64,000 nucleotides of DNA from Phytoseiulus persimilis (Eukaryota; Arthropoda; Arachnida; Mesostigmata; Phytoseiidae), in NCBI GenBank assembly GCA_037576195.1, contig CM075104.1, positions 2,362,775-2,426,774 on the forward strand, written 5' to 3'. Of the stretch, positions 34,901 through 47,100 are shown piece after piece. The notes below the pieces were generated by a model, which was not told the origin of the DNA, did not search any database, and was given only the letters and a program-made list of their open reading frames with translations. The first letter of the stretch is position 1, and each line of letters opens with the position of its first letter. The position numbers and the translations under genes were made by a program.

Positions 34901-35115
34901 TGCGTGTTGTTTGTACGACTACCCGGTGCTCTGAGTTTTTGTCTCGTGTGCATGTGTGGTGTGTGAATTCTCGTGTGGGTTCGTGGACGATCGATCCACA
35001 CACACCATGTGGACCTAGAGCTACGTCCCGTTGATGAGTCGCAGCCGAGGTGCAGGTATCCAACGGACTCGGAAGTGGAGAGGAATGTCCGCACCTTGAG
35101 GAAACGTGGACCGAC
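31936..35115. other. 5' flank of the LRP4-like gene; one unidentified open frame
   Basis: No confident gene. A + strand open frame at 32,107-32,577 (156 codons, ending '..DEEEQDEAYR') has no recognised motif. The last few hundred bases should hold the LRP4-like promoter and 5' untranslated region. I see no TATA box. A GT-rich segment (tgtgcatgtgtggtgtgtga) lies at about 34,950. Confidence 0.45.
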
Positions 35116-35194
35116 ATGAGGTGGCGACGAGTCCCGTTCCTCGTTCTCCCTCCGCTGCTGTCGCTGCTCATCACGCCCATTGGAGCCGCGAAAG
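35116..35194 (+). CDS. LRP4-like exon 1: signal peptide
   Basis: ATG in acceptable context (gac-ATG) opens '[20 protein letters not shown]', followed by 'PIGAAK'. Basic start, leucine-rich core and small residues at the cleavage region form a clear signal peptide. The exon ends gcgaaag|gtcagt in phase 1, which fits the phase-1 start of the first LDLa exon 4.9 kb downstream. The first in-frame ATG was chosen because the signal peptide begins there. Confidence 0.8.
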
Positions 35195-38100
35195 GTCAGT
35201 GTCAGGCAGGGACTGTTGCGCAACGCCTGCAACAAAGAGGGGAACGCCAGCTGAAGCCAGGAGCGGCGCGTTCCGTCTGTTTGGAGGAACTTTTTCCATC
35301 AAGAGTCGGTGGCTTCAGCTGGCGTTTCTCCTTCCCTCTGAAGGATGCCGCCGACAGGATCCTTGGGGAAATGAACTCGATCCCTGGTCGGCGTTCTTCA
35401 TTCGCTCGTTCGCTTCCTCGCTCGTTCGGTAAATGAACGCTCTCGCTGGCGTTCGACTCGGCTGATCTCCTCGCTATGAACTATCGGCTGTCAACTCTCT
35501 TAGTCGTGGATCTGCGTCCCTCTCCTTGGAAATGAATGTCCTGTTTTAAATTTCCGGAGAATATCTCAAAACATCCGGGACTTGCTTCTCCACGATTCCG
35601 AGCGCCGGTGGTGATTTTGTCAAGAGTTTTCCGGATTCAGTCTAGTATTCGCGGGAGCGGCAAACGGAGCTCATCATCGATCCGAGCTACTTTGGAAGGT
35701 CAGCCGCTGTGACTCTCAGACGTTGGCACTACCGTCCCGAAATTCTCCCGCAACAGCTTGACCACGGAACGAGGCACTGTCGTTTCCTGGTTGAGCGTTG
35801 TTGCGGTCAGTTCCCATCCGTTGAACGCAGCGGAGGACTCGGAGGGGATGAGACGACGGCGGCCCAGATTACGAGCTTGTGTGAGGGCGCGCCGTATCGC
35901 TATTTTTTTCCATCCATCCTTTTGGCTCGACACGAGGGACAACGCGTAGCGACTTTGTGTAAGCTCGATGCATCCATGCGCGAAATGGTCATCCGGCTAA
36001 CAATGACCTTTGACACGCTCGGGCAAGAATGTTCTCACGATGTCCGATCTCGAGGGAAATTTTTCTCCGCAAGACTCCTTGAAGCCTGTTGCGAGTGGTC
36101 CCGCGCTCCGGAACCGGTCTTCCTCCCGACGAGATACACTTGAATTCTCCACGAGATCTACCCTCGAGCACGATCTTTGAGACGGCGCACTCACGACAGC
36201 ACTGATGCCGTGAAGAAGACAATGAACCGAGAATGATGGGGTTCGCGAATCGACGACACCTCACTCCGCCTGTGGGTACGCTTAGGCCGAGACCGGTGCC
36301 ACATGTCTGATGGTCGGAATTTTGTTCGCGTCGTCAGTTCGGCAGGGGAAGGAAATCGAGAAAAAAAGAGGAGATTTTCCAAATCATTAGTTTGAGGCTG
36401 CGATCATCCGCGGTCCGCGCTGGATGGTCTCTATGGTCAGTCGGAGAATGTGATAGGAAAAACCTCGCTCTCTCTCTGGGCTCGTATTCACTGCGACAAA
36501 ACGATCCGTATCCAAGTACGATCGTTGGCTGAGGCTCTCACAGATCCTCGCGGGAAGCTCGGCTTCCGTCGGCTCGGTTCAGAATACTCGCCAAATTAGG
36601 CTAATTACTCCAGCGAGTCAAACTTGCTATGCGTCGGGATCGAAATAGGTTCAGCATCTGCGAAACACTAGGGGATCTGTTGGCGGTGCGAAATCAAAAA
36701 CAGTTGAGTGCCGCGCGGGAGAGAGAGAGCTCGAAGATTGAAGTCTTTGTGTTCTGCGCTCCCTCTGATCTGTGGCTCCTTCGCAACGTGACACGAGTCC
36801 CAGCGAAGTTCGACCTCCCGGCTCGACATGCAGCGGCCCGAGGTCGGAGACCCGGAAGGTTCGCCCGCGGTCGAACTGAGCTAACCCGGGGTGGTGAAAT
36901 TCCGACAAATGACCCCTGATGACATTCTTCGCAGATCCTGTCGTTAGCATTGTGGGGCAGTGTATAGCTCCTCGACTCGTTATGTCTCGATCAACTCGTC
37001 TGTGAATGATGAAGGCTTGAAACAAATTCAATTTGTACGGCAGAGGAGAGCGAACATCGAGGGGGACGAAGGGGCTGACTCGGTGAAGTGCGGAGAGAAG
37101 GGAACACGCGCTCGTGGTGATTTGGAGCGCAGCGTTTGAAAAGGAAGAGGAGCAGCGAAGAGCACGGGAGCCTTCCAGAAAACTCCCCGCTCAAACTGCC
37201 AAACGTCATCCTCAGCAGTGTGTAGTCGTTTGTTCGCCATTGTTTCCTTCAGAAACACGAGCACTGGTTTGAGACAACTCAAGTTTTTTCTCTGTAATTG
37301 TTCTTCCCTCTGCTTCCCCGTCGTCTCTTCAATTTCTGGTTTTTCCCAACGAGGTGATTCTTCCCTCTCATTCCGCTCGGGCTCTCCAAGATATCCTCTC
37401 ATTGTCAACGATCGCGGGATTATTTCGTCGCGCAGCGAGCCTCCTCACGGCCCAAAGCGACGCGGCGCGCGATCAAACTCGGCTCGCCGTGAATTCATTC
37501 CAGGTCGTTCTTCTTCTATCGGAAACCGCTTCCTCTAACAGCCCGACAAAGGGTTACAGGATCAGCAACAGGTTTTCCTCATTACGGCTGCTTTTGCTGC
37601 TGTTACCTCTCTAGGGCGGTGGATTCTTCCTCGTGAAGGTATTGTGTTCATTGGACGATTGTTAGACCACGTCCTGCGTGGGCTTGTACGTGGGCTAAGT
37701 GAGAAATTTCTCCCGGGACCGGCATGGACGTTGGGCAGATGGTTAGATCGATCTCGGGGGCAGCGCACCGTCCCTGACGGGACGACAGCCACGTCGTTGC
37801 ATATAATGTCTCCTCGAGGAAGAGTCACAGAGCGAGCCTCCGGTGGCACTGGATAGATATCTGAGCCGTTTTCCACGGAGTCCTCCAGTCGGATGTTTAA
37901 CTCCGGCTCTTTCCGATCCAGAGTGGGATTCGAGTGAAGGGACTCCGTCTGTGTATCGCGAATAAAGGGTGGTCTATACACATGAGGTTGCGTTCGAGCG
38001 CGGAATCTCCCCTCGGACGACCGGAACCAGATCGAGGAGGGATGAAATCCGCCCTGTGGACAACAAAAAAAAAACCGATGGGCGCTCCCACAGGCAGGAA

Positions 38101-41100
38101 AACAGGCCCTCAGAGCTGGGCGTGCGGAACATTTGGAAGGCTCCGACGCAAGGCCCGACACGTTCACAGCGATCACCGACTGGCGTGGAGCCCAACCCTC
38201 TGGAATGGAGTTTCGCCGCTGCTGTTTTCGGAAAGTTCGCGCGGCAACGCGATTCATTCACGCAGCGGATCGAGAGAGATAACGAAAAAGTCTGGCTCGC
38301 TCGGTGGCATCGACCAACTTTTAGGGGCGAGTTCATTCACGCTTTCGAATCAGACACTGGAATAGAACAGCAAGCTTTAATTTGCACATCGCGGAGAGGA
38401 CTTCATTCAGGGAGAGCATCGGTGCTCCTAAGTCTGTCGCATTCTCGTCTGGTCGTTCTCTAATTCATGCGCTCGAGATACAACGGCTTTGCGAACGTAA
38501 AGATAGACATTTGAATGCTCACTCGAACGCAGTGATCTTCTGCGCTCCATTGCTTCTGATACTGGTGTCTTGTTCGAAACGCCGTCACGAGGATCGCAGC
38601 TGTTTCTCACCGCGAGGGTACCGTGTTCGGAGAGGACAACGCGACCAGGAGAAGTCAGAGAGGATAAGAGCGATTTGAATGTCGCCCACCTCGAAATATC
38701 ATAAGTTAAGCGCGATCTCCTGTGGTTTTTGCTGATACGCGATTGAACCGGCACGTTCCTTCCCCCGCATGAACTTTTCCATCGAGCCCGATGTCTTTTC
38801 ATGAAAGCACCGAGTTATCTGAGAGTCCCTTCAGAGAAATAGAGAGGGACACAGTCCCCGATTGGGCTATTGATGGGCCCTAACGACGACGTCAAGAAAC
38901 GCAATAACTGGATTTCCTCCACGTCAGCGGACAACCCCGAATGAATGAAAGAGAGAGGGAGAGGGGAGGAAGGATAGCGAGAGAGCGAAGGAGAGAGAGG
39001 ATAGCGAGAGAAAGAGAGAGGTCTCAGACCGACCTATCGACTCGGACCGCCTGAGGCGATTTCAACCGGGAAACAAGTCAGGCTGAAGAAGAGCGGCCTG
39101 AGGGGTGAGCTCGGGCTCATTCAGGCCGACTTCTCAAAATCTGATACGCGTGCCCTGGAATCCTGAGACTGTAATAAGGACATAAGGCCCCTCGAGAGCC
39201 CCTGACAGCTCGGAAACGCCAGCACACACCCCGCGGCATTTGAATGTTTTATTGATCTCTTTCTTTGCGCTCGCCGCTCGATTGGCGTAACGTTTTTGTG
39301 CTCGACTCGAAACGCAAGCTCTCCGTGAAACTGTAAAGTCAACTGCTGTTGTTGGCTCGACGCAGCGGAAAAGCCATTCTCCGGAGCCTCGTCAAACTCG
39401 AGTTAGCTCCCCCGGCTTGCTCTCTTTGAATGTTAACTAGTCCTTGGAGCGTCCCTCAAATCTCTGGGAGAAGAGAGAAGTAAACAAACCAGCAAATTAG
39501 GGGAAGGAGAGGGAGGAAATTGCGAAAATCTTAATCAAAAACAATCACAGGAAAGGAGGAAATTAGATTCTCGTGAAAGGGTACGGCGCTTCCACCTTGT
39601 ACGAAACCAACCATCTCGTCATCCGCTACTACTTCCTTTCGGTCTCACTGGGTGTCTCGTCTGCTCATTTTTTTCTGAAATCTCCACACAAGAGATTCGA
39701 GTGAGGAGACAGACGGGAAGGAGCAAAATCTACTTCAGATAACGACGAAGGAATGAATAGTCACTCTCAGAGGTAATATCAACCATGAAGCCCAAGAACG
39801 CGTTCATCTCGCTATGTTTTCGAGTGGGCGGGCTGTCGAGAGTGCTTCTCAGAACCGGGGCGATCCCATTCCCCGGCCCCACTGTCGTTCCGCGACCCTG
39901 CGGTCCCCGGTCGTTTGCTCGCGCATGCAGAGGGACTCTCGAAGCAGAGCAAGTGCTCAGGAACGCCTACGACTAGTTTCGAGCAACAGTATCGGAATGC
40001 GCTCCACGATTAGACGGAGGGATACTATAGGTTTACGAAACAACGAATTCCCGAAAGTAAACTACGCTTCTCTTCTTTCAGTGGGAATGAGCAGCCATGG
40101 CTCGATACGCGCGACACGAATCTGTGAATGTGGTCCGTCGCAGTTCGCGTGTCATGAGGTTGTGTCTGAAAAAGGCAACTGTACGTGTATCCCAGCGAGG
40201 TGGCACTGCGATGGCGACGACGACTGTGGAAATGGTCGCGACGAGCAAGGATGCAGTAAGTGTGAAACTTTGAACGAACCGAACGTTTTATGACCAGGCT
40301 CACGCGGGCAACTTTGTCCACTGCCGGAGGCTCGCGTTAAGAATTCCAATGGCTGGAAACGTTGTGATGGAGTGCATGTTTGGGCCGACGCGGAGCACCA
40401 CGCCGTCTGGCTCAGCACCGAATAACGGAGCGGAGCGTTATCGGGAAGGAGCTCATTTGTGATCATTTTCCATGATTCCATTGTTTTCCATGATCGCTTC
40501 TAGCTTTGTCTAGAGCCGTTCCGAGGAGTAGGGCAGAACTTCAACGAGCAATAAACACTTATCTTTCTTCCCACGTCCCCTTACGGTCGGCGGGTCTCGC
40601 GCGCTGCGAGCGCCTATTGATGCTCCGCTGTTAAATCAGTTGCTGCCCCGCTTTTTCCATTCCATGGTTTTTCAAGGAATGACCTCCAGGATCAGAGTTC
40701 CGGAGGCCACCAGAACTGGCCACCGCTACTTTGGGATATCATCATCGGAAGTTTCGGAATCACGAGGGCAAGGAGTTTCGAATCGAGACGCTCTTCGGCG
40801 GTTCTCCGCTCTGGATTGGATTGCACATAGGGGAGAGCAGTCTCGATTGCCGAATTCAGCGCCAATGAACGGCAGTCAGACTTCGTTGACTGGCCGAGTA
40901 ACTGAAGGGGCGCATCCGCCGCCGTTCCATGCATGAGAAACATTACTCAGGAACGACACGAAATAATGGGATGATTTCTAAAATCGAGACTGGAGATAGC
41001 TGGTGAAATATTCATCCCGCGGATGTTCCTCCTGGAACAGGGGATCGCGTTTCCTCCTTACCCGCCGTGGTTGCTGCGGCTCTATTCGGCTGCAATCAAT

Positions 41101-44100
41101 TCGAAACACAGCTCGCCTACGTGATATCGGTTCATCAATCTGCGCACTCACAATCGAACAGCTCACCCGGAGTATCAATCGTTTCACATTTCCCGTCTCC
41201 ATCACGCGTCTTCTTCTCGACGGCGATCGCGATTAACGTCTGATATATAGCTTCGGCGCACGTGACCCACTCACTCGAAATATTAGTTCCCCACACGCCA
41301 CCTGTCGTCGCGACCGTTGACGATCATGTGGCGATTTCCGGCTGTCTGTCACCGTCGGAGAAGATCCGTCTTCAGTCCATGATGGGACTGATTGAAAGTA
41401 ATCCAGCCGTGCGAATCTACATCCAGGAAATACCCCTAGGTGGATTCTCGTGATTCCATATGGTCCGGAAGCCCTCTCTTCATTTATGGGACGAAATCGA
41501 TTCTTGTGAAGGTTGGACATCGCTCCTCGCAACGGCCGCACCCAATCGCACCGAAGTTTGTGCATAGTGAGAGGGGCAGAAGGCGGATGAGACCCAGCTC
41601 AGAAGCATCGAGACGACACCGTCGCGGCCGGGAGCACTCTTTCGCGAGCGATCGTACACTAATGAATACAGCAGAAAACTCAATCAACAGGCCTCCGTTG
41701 ATGGTCTTCGCGGCTCACAGTAAAGAACGGTCGCAGCTAACCCGCATGGCAATTATTCCAGTGTCCAGCGTTTGCATGGAGTCAACGCAATTTCCGTGCC
41801 ACAATGGAGCGTGCATCCCCAAAGATCACTGGTGCAACGGCGTCAACGATTGCGGGGATCATTCGGATGAGACAGATTGCAGTGAGTATCGAGACCTTCG
41901 AGGAACCGAGGGGAGCTACGAACAGCGTTTTACGGCTTTCGAAAAAACCAACGAAGAGCTCGATGGTGTCGGGCGAGAACGAACTTGATGTAGCCAGCTC
42001 ACCTTACCATCATCCTGTCGGAGAAAAACGCGACCCTAAGGTATTGCGTGCCTCTGGCCGACTAATGTAAACAAGCGCGCGATGCGGAGGATACAGGTGT
42101 TTATAAGCCTGGTTACACGAGGCGGATCCAAGGTCGCTTTTTGTGGCCTTGTTTTTATGTGCAGCAGCAGCAGCCATTTGCAGTATTTTAACAGATAGAA
42201 CAAACTCCATTAGCAAATTGTCGGCCTCCACATCGTCGCTCACTCGGCTCGGGTGGATCAGTCTCTCCTTCTCGCGAGACCCAGAGGGCTCGTGCTGCTC
42301 GATGCTGAAAAGTCGTAAGCGGATCTGGCGAGAAGCACGACGCGGATGCAAATATCTCTCGCAGAGTAGCCGAAGCAATCAAGCAACATGGATCGGATGC
42401 GAGACGACCGGATGCATATCGGTTATCTGTCGCTTGCACATCATGGTACCTAACGATGTACGCATACATTTCCCTCGCAGATGCCCGCAATTGCAGTATA
42501 TCCGAATTGGAGTGCGCCAACGGGAGATGCATCCCTCCGCTGTGGCAATGCGACGGCTTCGATGATTGTGGAGACCACTCGGATGAGCAGTGCCCTCACG
42601 GTACGTGGAATAGAATGCTTTCAAATGCTGATGCAGCGCAGCGCTCGGACGCGATCGACGCCGAGGAATCCGTTTCGATACACAAATCAATGCTGGAGTC
42701 GATCCACGAGTTCCCGGAGAAGATTTGATTGCTTCTCTGATTTGTCAGTCACAGCCCTGTGGCCCCTTGAATAGATGGCGGGGCGATGCCGAATTGTTGC
42801 AGCGCTGAAATCATCTTCCGAAGTTCATTAGGCCCTGCCATTTGACTGTGAGTTGATCTGAAGGAATCGTTTCCGATGATTTTCGCAATCTCCGCCGGTC
42901 TGGCAGCGGAAATCGCAGATTTGTCCGAGCGAACACTACCCCGCGGTGCACTTTCCGTGAAGGATGAGCGGATGTGGCTCGACGATGTGTGCGAACGACG
43001 CACGAAGGCTTCGCGCCCCTAACCTCTCGAGCTGATCGCATTATGTTCATCTTCATAAGAACTACGAGGATCTTCCACGAGACGGCCGAAGTTGTCAGAC
43101 ATCTATCGGTATGCGATTCTCGGTGGCGTCACTGCAAGGGTTCGGGTTTCGGAGTATCTCCACGGAGTGAATTGTCATGAACCTTCAGCGATGATCAACG
43201 CATTCGCTCAACCTATCCGTCAGAGACGACTCGGTTGCGATGCGCAGGATCGAAAAATGCGATGCGATTCCTGAGAAGTTGCCAAGAAGTTATCGATCCG
43301 AACGTTTCAGCCCTGGCGGGGTCGACGTCGTGTTTGGAATTCCCTTGCAAGACCGGCTCATGCATCAAATGCGACTCGAAAGGGCCTTGCGGAGACGGCG
43401 CTTGTCGAGGTGAGTTTGTTTCCACCCAATGCATGCTGAATTGTTGAAGATGAAGAGCTACGGGCGATGGAGTCATTAGTTCAGAGGTCGGAGGTTGGAG
43501 CGTCCTTTTCACTGTGGCGATCGACCTGAAAGCGAGCCCGTATACCGGATTCTCGTTCAAAGCCCGAGATCATGGACTTCTACACTCGGGGAGTTTCCTG
43601 AGGCGCGCAACAGGATCGAACGAGAAAAGTGCCGATATTCGTGATTCCGGTCGGGCTGTTCGCGCTGTGCTCCGAAACCAGTGGACCACTTTAGCCAGCA
43701 GGTTGGGTTTTGGGCGAGTCGGTCTAGTGAAGGGCTGTGAGCGGGACCGCTTTCTCCTTTGGTAACAACGAAACGATGCGCCATAAAGGACAGAACGATC
43801 GCTCGCAGTTATTGAGCACTTTGGGGACGGGTGGACGACAGCAGCATTCCCGTTCGAGGTCACCTCTTGTCTCGCCTCTCACCTCCTTTCCCCAGCCATC
43901 TGCTCCAGCAGTTGGACCGGTGGGAGTGAGCTACCGTCTTTCGAAGAAGGGGCGCTACGAGAAATGATCCGCAGCGAAACTCGAAGATGAGCGGATATCC
44001 GAAGGAGTGGAATTAGAGCTGAGGTTTCGTCTGATGATGTGGAAAGCCGAAATCACGCAAAGTCTTCCCGATTCTCCACGAGGGAGACACTTCGCAGCAG

Positions 44101-47100
44101 CATCCTGAGAGGTTCCGGGCTCCGGAGAAAACACACCGCTCCCCGTCAACTCCCGGACGACCATCTCGAGCTCCATACATTCATCTGATGGTCGTCGTTT
44201 GCTGCTCCGGACCATACTTGGATCAAGTGACATCCTGCCCGTGGTTCTCAGATTTCATCGGTCCAGGATATTCAGGAAATCAAATCTGTTCTCTCCTCGC
44301 GCCATCAAATTGAGCCGACAGCGTCATAGGCAGTGTCCGGGGAGCTCGAGCTTCTCCAATCCCTCCATTTTCTCCAGCTTCCCGCGAAATGTCCTCTGGA
44401 AAGCACACAGTGACCGACACGGAGTTCAAGATGGCCCCGAGCCACAAGCCTCTGTTGTTTGACCCGGGCGCATCCATTTCGACGTGATTCCTGGATCGGG
44501 CTTCGCTGAGACTCTTCACCGTTTTTTTCGGTTGCCATAAATAACGGCACCGTCGTGATATCACTTTCCATGGCCCAGAAAGCGAATTCTCCCGGGGAAC
44601 GCACAATCTAGACACCGTTGACGCTGGTCTCTCTCCGCGTCAGGGTTTTCCATCGACTGCGCTATACGAAGCCTAATTCTAATCTTTGACGCCTTCTGTT
44701 CTCTTTCAACCGGAAGCCCGACGACCGGAACCCAACGACATTAATACTCTGACAGGCCTGCTTCGACTGTTTTTCTGCTCTGCCGACCTTCGCAGCGTTT
44801 TCTCACTCCAAACAGCGACCGTTGTCACTTGCCTGCGCTCTGTTTTCAAAAACAGTGACTTTCGAATTCACTCAAAAGACAGGCATCGCAGAGCCAAGTA
44901 CCGCTCCGAGAATCTCACCAGAAACTCGCCATCGCCGGCGGAAAACCTGAGACTTGAGCCATCTGCATGTGATAGCGATCGGAACAAGAGCCAACATCGT
45001 GAAGGCAGAGGGCAATCCCGACCCGGAACACATGATCGCGGGGTATCGCATCTCGAATAACAATGGGGGGCGCTACGTCATTCGCGGCGCCCGCGATTCC
45101 GAGGTGGTAGCCCAGCAACCGATCGAGGTCCCGCCGAATATTTGCTCGTGCGAATCCCAGCGGAAGCAGTTTTCGTATTTCTCAGCTACCTCATCGGGAT
45201 ACGTCGATAACGACGTCATCCGAATCCTGCATGTGATCCCGCATAGAAGCCCCGTTGTTGAAGCACCCTGAGCCTGAGTCCTGGCGCCGCAGGATTAATC
45301 TCCGCGCTACAGATGGGGAACTCTCTCGGAAAGCTTATTTCAGCTCGAGCGATGCGCAAACATGCTAATTGCGATGAAACAATGAACCTTGAGAGGATTC
45401 ACCAAGAGAAGTTCTCTCGGCGATGATTTCTTTAATTGCACGTGTTGTGAATGAGCAGCCTTTCCCGCCCGGATGCGCTGATCTCACACGACGAGAGGTT
45501 TCGGGCTTTGGGTCCCTTTCTATGGTTGGATCCTTGCGGAGAATTCCTCCTCAGAATTCGCTTCCCTCTTGTTCGATCGGCGAGGCGCCAGGCTGCCAAA
45601 CGCGAGTCGCATCGGCGTCGAGAGACGAGCTAAAAACTACATCAGCCAGAGTCCAACCGATCGCTCCGGGGGACTTCGGGGGGGGGGGGGGGGGGGGGGG
45701 GGGGGAGCACAGTTCTGGGCTGCTGAGATTCGAGAGTGTCGGATGGTAGTCAGATGCTACAATCTCGAGACGGAAATGAATCACATTTGGCGAGTTGAAC
45801 GAGAAAATACAGGTCGACCGAGAGTTTGCGTAGCCTGGGGCGTCTCTCGACTCGCGTTCATTCGAACGTTCCGAATTTATCTTGCGAAGCGATTTCGTCT
45901 TCCTGTTCCAAGCCATAAATTCTCTGAGAACGAGGTCATCGTTGTTCCAACAAAGAGCTCCGTCCGTCGATTCGAGGGGAATCATCCGAAATACTTACCT
46001 CGCCTTGGCAGGTGTGCGCTCCTGTCGTATCCGCGCTCTCGCGTATTCGGAAACGTTCTGAATCGATTTTGAATGTTTGATTTCCCCTCGTCGCTCTTGA
46101 GGAATTCCCTCCCGCAGTTTTCATAAGCTACGCTCCAGCGAACGAGGTTCGTCTTTCCTCGAGCAGTTACCCGATCTTCAGGTTCCCCGTCTGCAGAGGA
46201 AGCGCACTCGGTTCACGTGCGGAGCCGTAGTTTCCCGGAATATTCGTTAATACGCCGACGAAAGGTTTCATTGTGAGACTGATGACATTGTTCCGTGGGG
46301 AAGCTGCACAAATCCTATCGTTCGCTCCCCACGAGGGTTCCCGAACACAAGTTGGCCGTGACCGGTCGGACAGGCCGGCCCACGAGCCAACGATCAACCG
46401 ACAAACCAACGGACGGAAAGCCCGACCAGTTAGCCAGCCAGCTGTACTCTTGATGAGGTCATCGCTCAGAGGGCAGCGGACTCGACAGCTGTCGAGACTA
46501 GATTTGTGGCAACATCACTGCGCGGCTAACGTCGGAAACGCGTCGGTTCGGTCGGTAATTGTATCTCGTCTCTAACCGGACCGTCGGCCGCGCCAGGCTC
46601 CGCGAATGACAGAAACCAGACTAACTGTGTCCACTGTGTGTTCCAGACTTGGCCTCTCTCCCACGTTGCGCACTTGAAGATGAATTTCTCTGCGCCAACG
46701 GTCGATGCGTTCTTGTGGCCGCGCGCTGTAACGGCCGAGATGATTGCGGGGACGGCAGCGACGAGCACAGATGTAGTGAGTATTGAATGGAAGCACTCAA
46801 CGGTCTCGCGGAGCTCGGCAAAGGATGCCTTATCAAGCTCTCTTTCATGTGCTCAGCCTACCTCACTGCCTCGTTGGATTGCTCTTAAGCCCACGTAAAC
46901 CGCTGGCCACATCCCAACACGTTGCGATTCGAGTCCCTGAATCCGCTGCTGGTTGCGCTGCAGCTGATGGCACGATGTGCGGTTTGCTAGAATAGCAGCC
47001 CGGACTCAGGGTTGCGACAAAACTGAATCCCGCGTGCTGATATCCTGAACATGGCCCAAATATTGCGACCATAAGGCGGACCTCTTTCAAGTCGTCGTAG

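Noticed and set aside
37562-38257. 231-codon minus-strand open frame in LRP4 intron 1
   Set aside because: No motif, low-complexity F run from a homopolymer, no splice or start context; length is within chance for this base composition.
39814-40081. Alternative LRP4 start inside the open sequence just upstream of exon 2
   Set aside because: The frame is open by chance but gives no signal peptide, and a clear acceptor precedes exon 2. The exon at 35,116 supplies a signal peptide in matching phase.
46350-46445. Family of GGCTGGCT / CCAACCGGCC-like segments (also near 27,770, 34,310 and 50,820)
   Set aside because: They share only simple repetitive words, not an alignable unit; judged low-complexity sequence.
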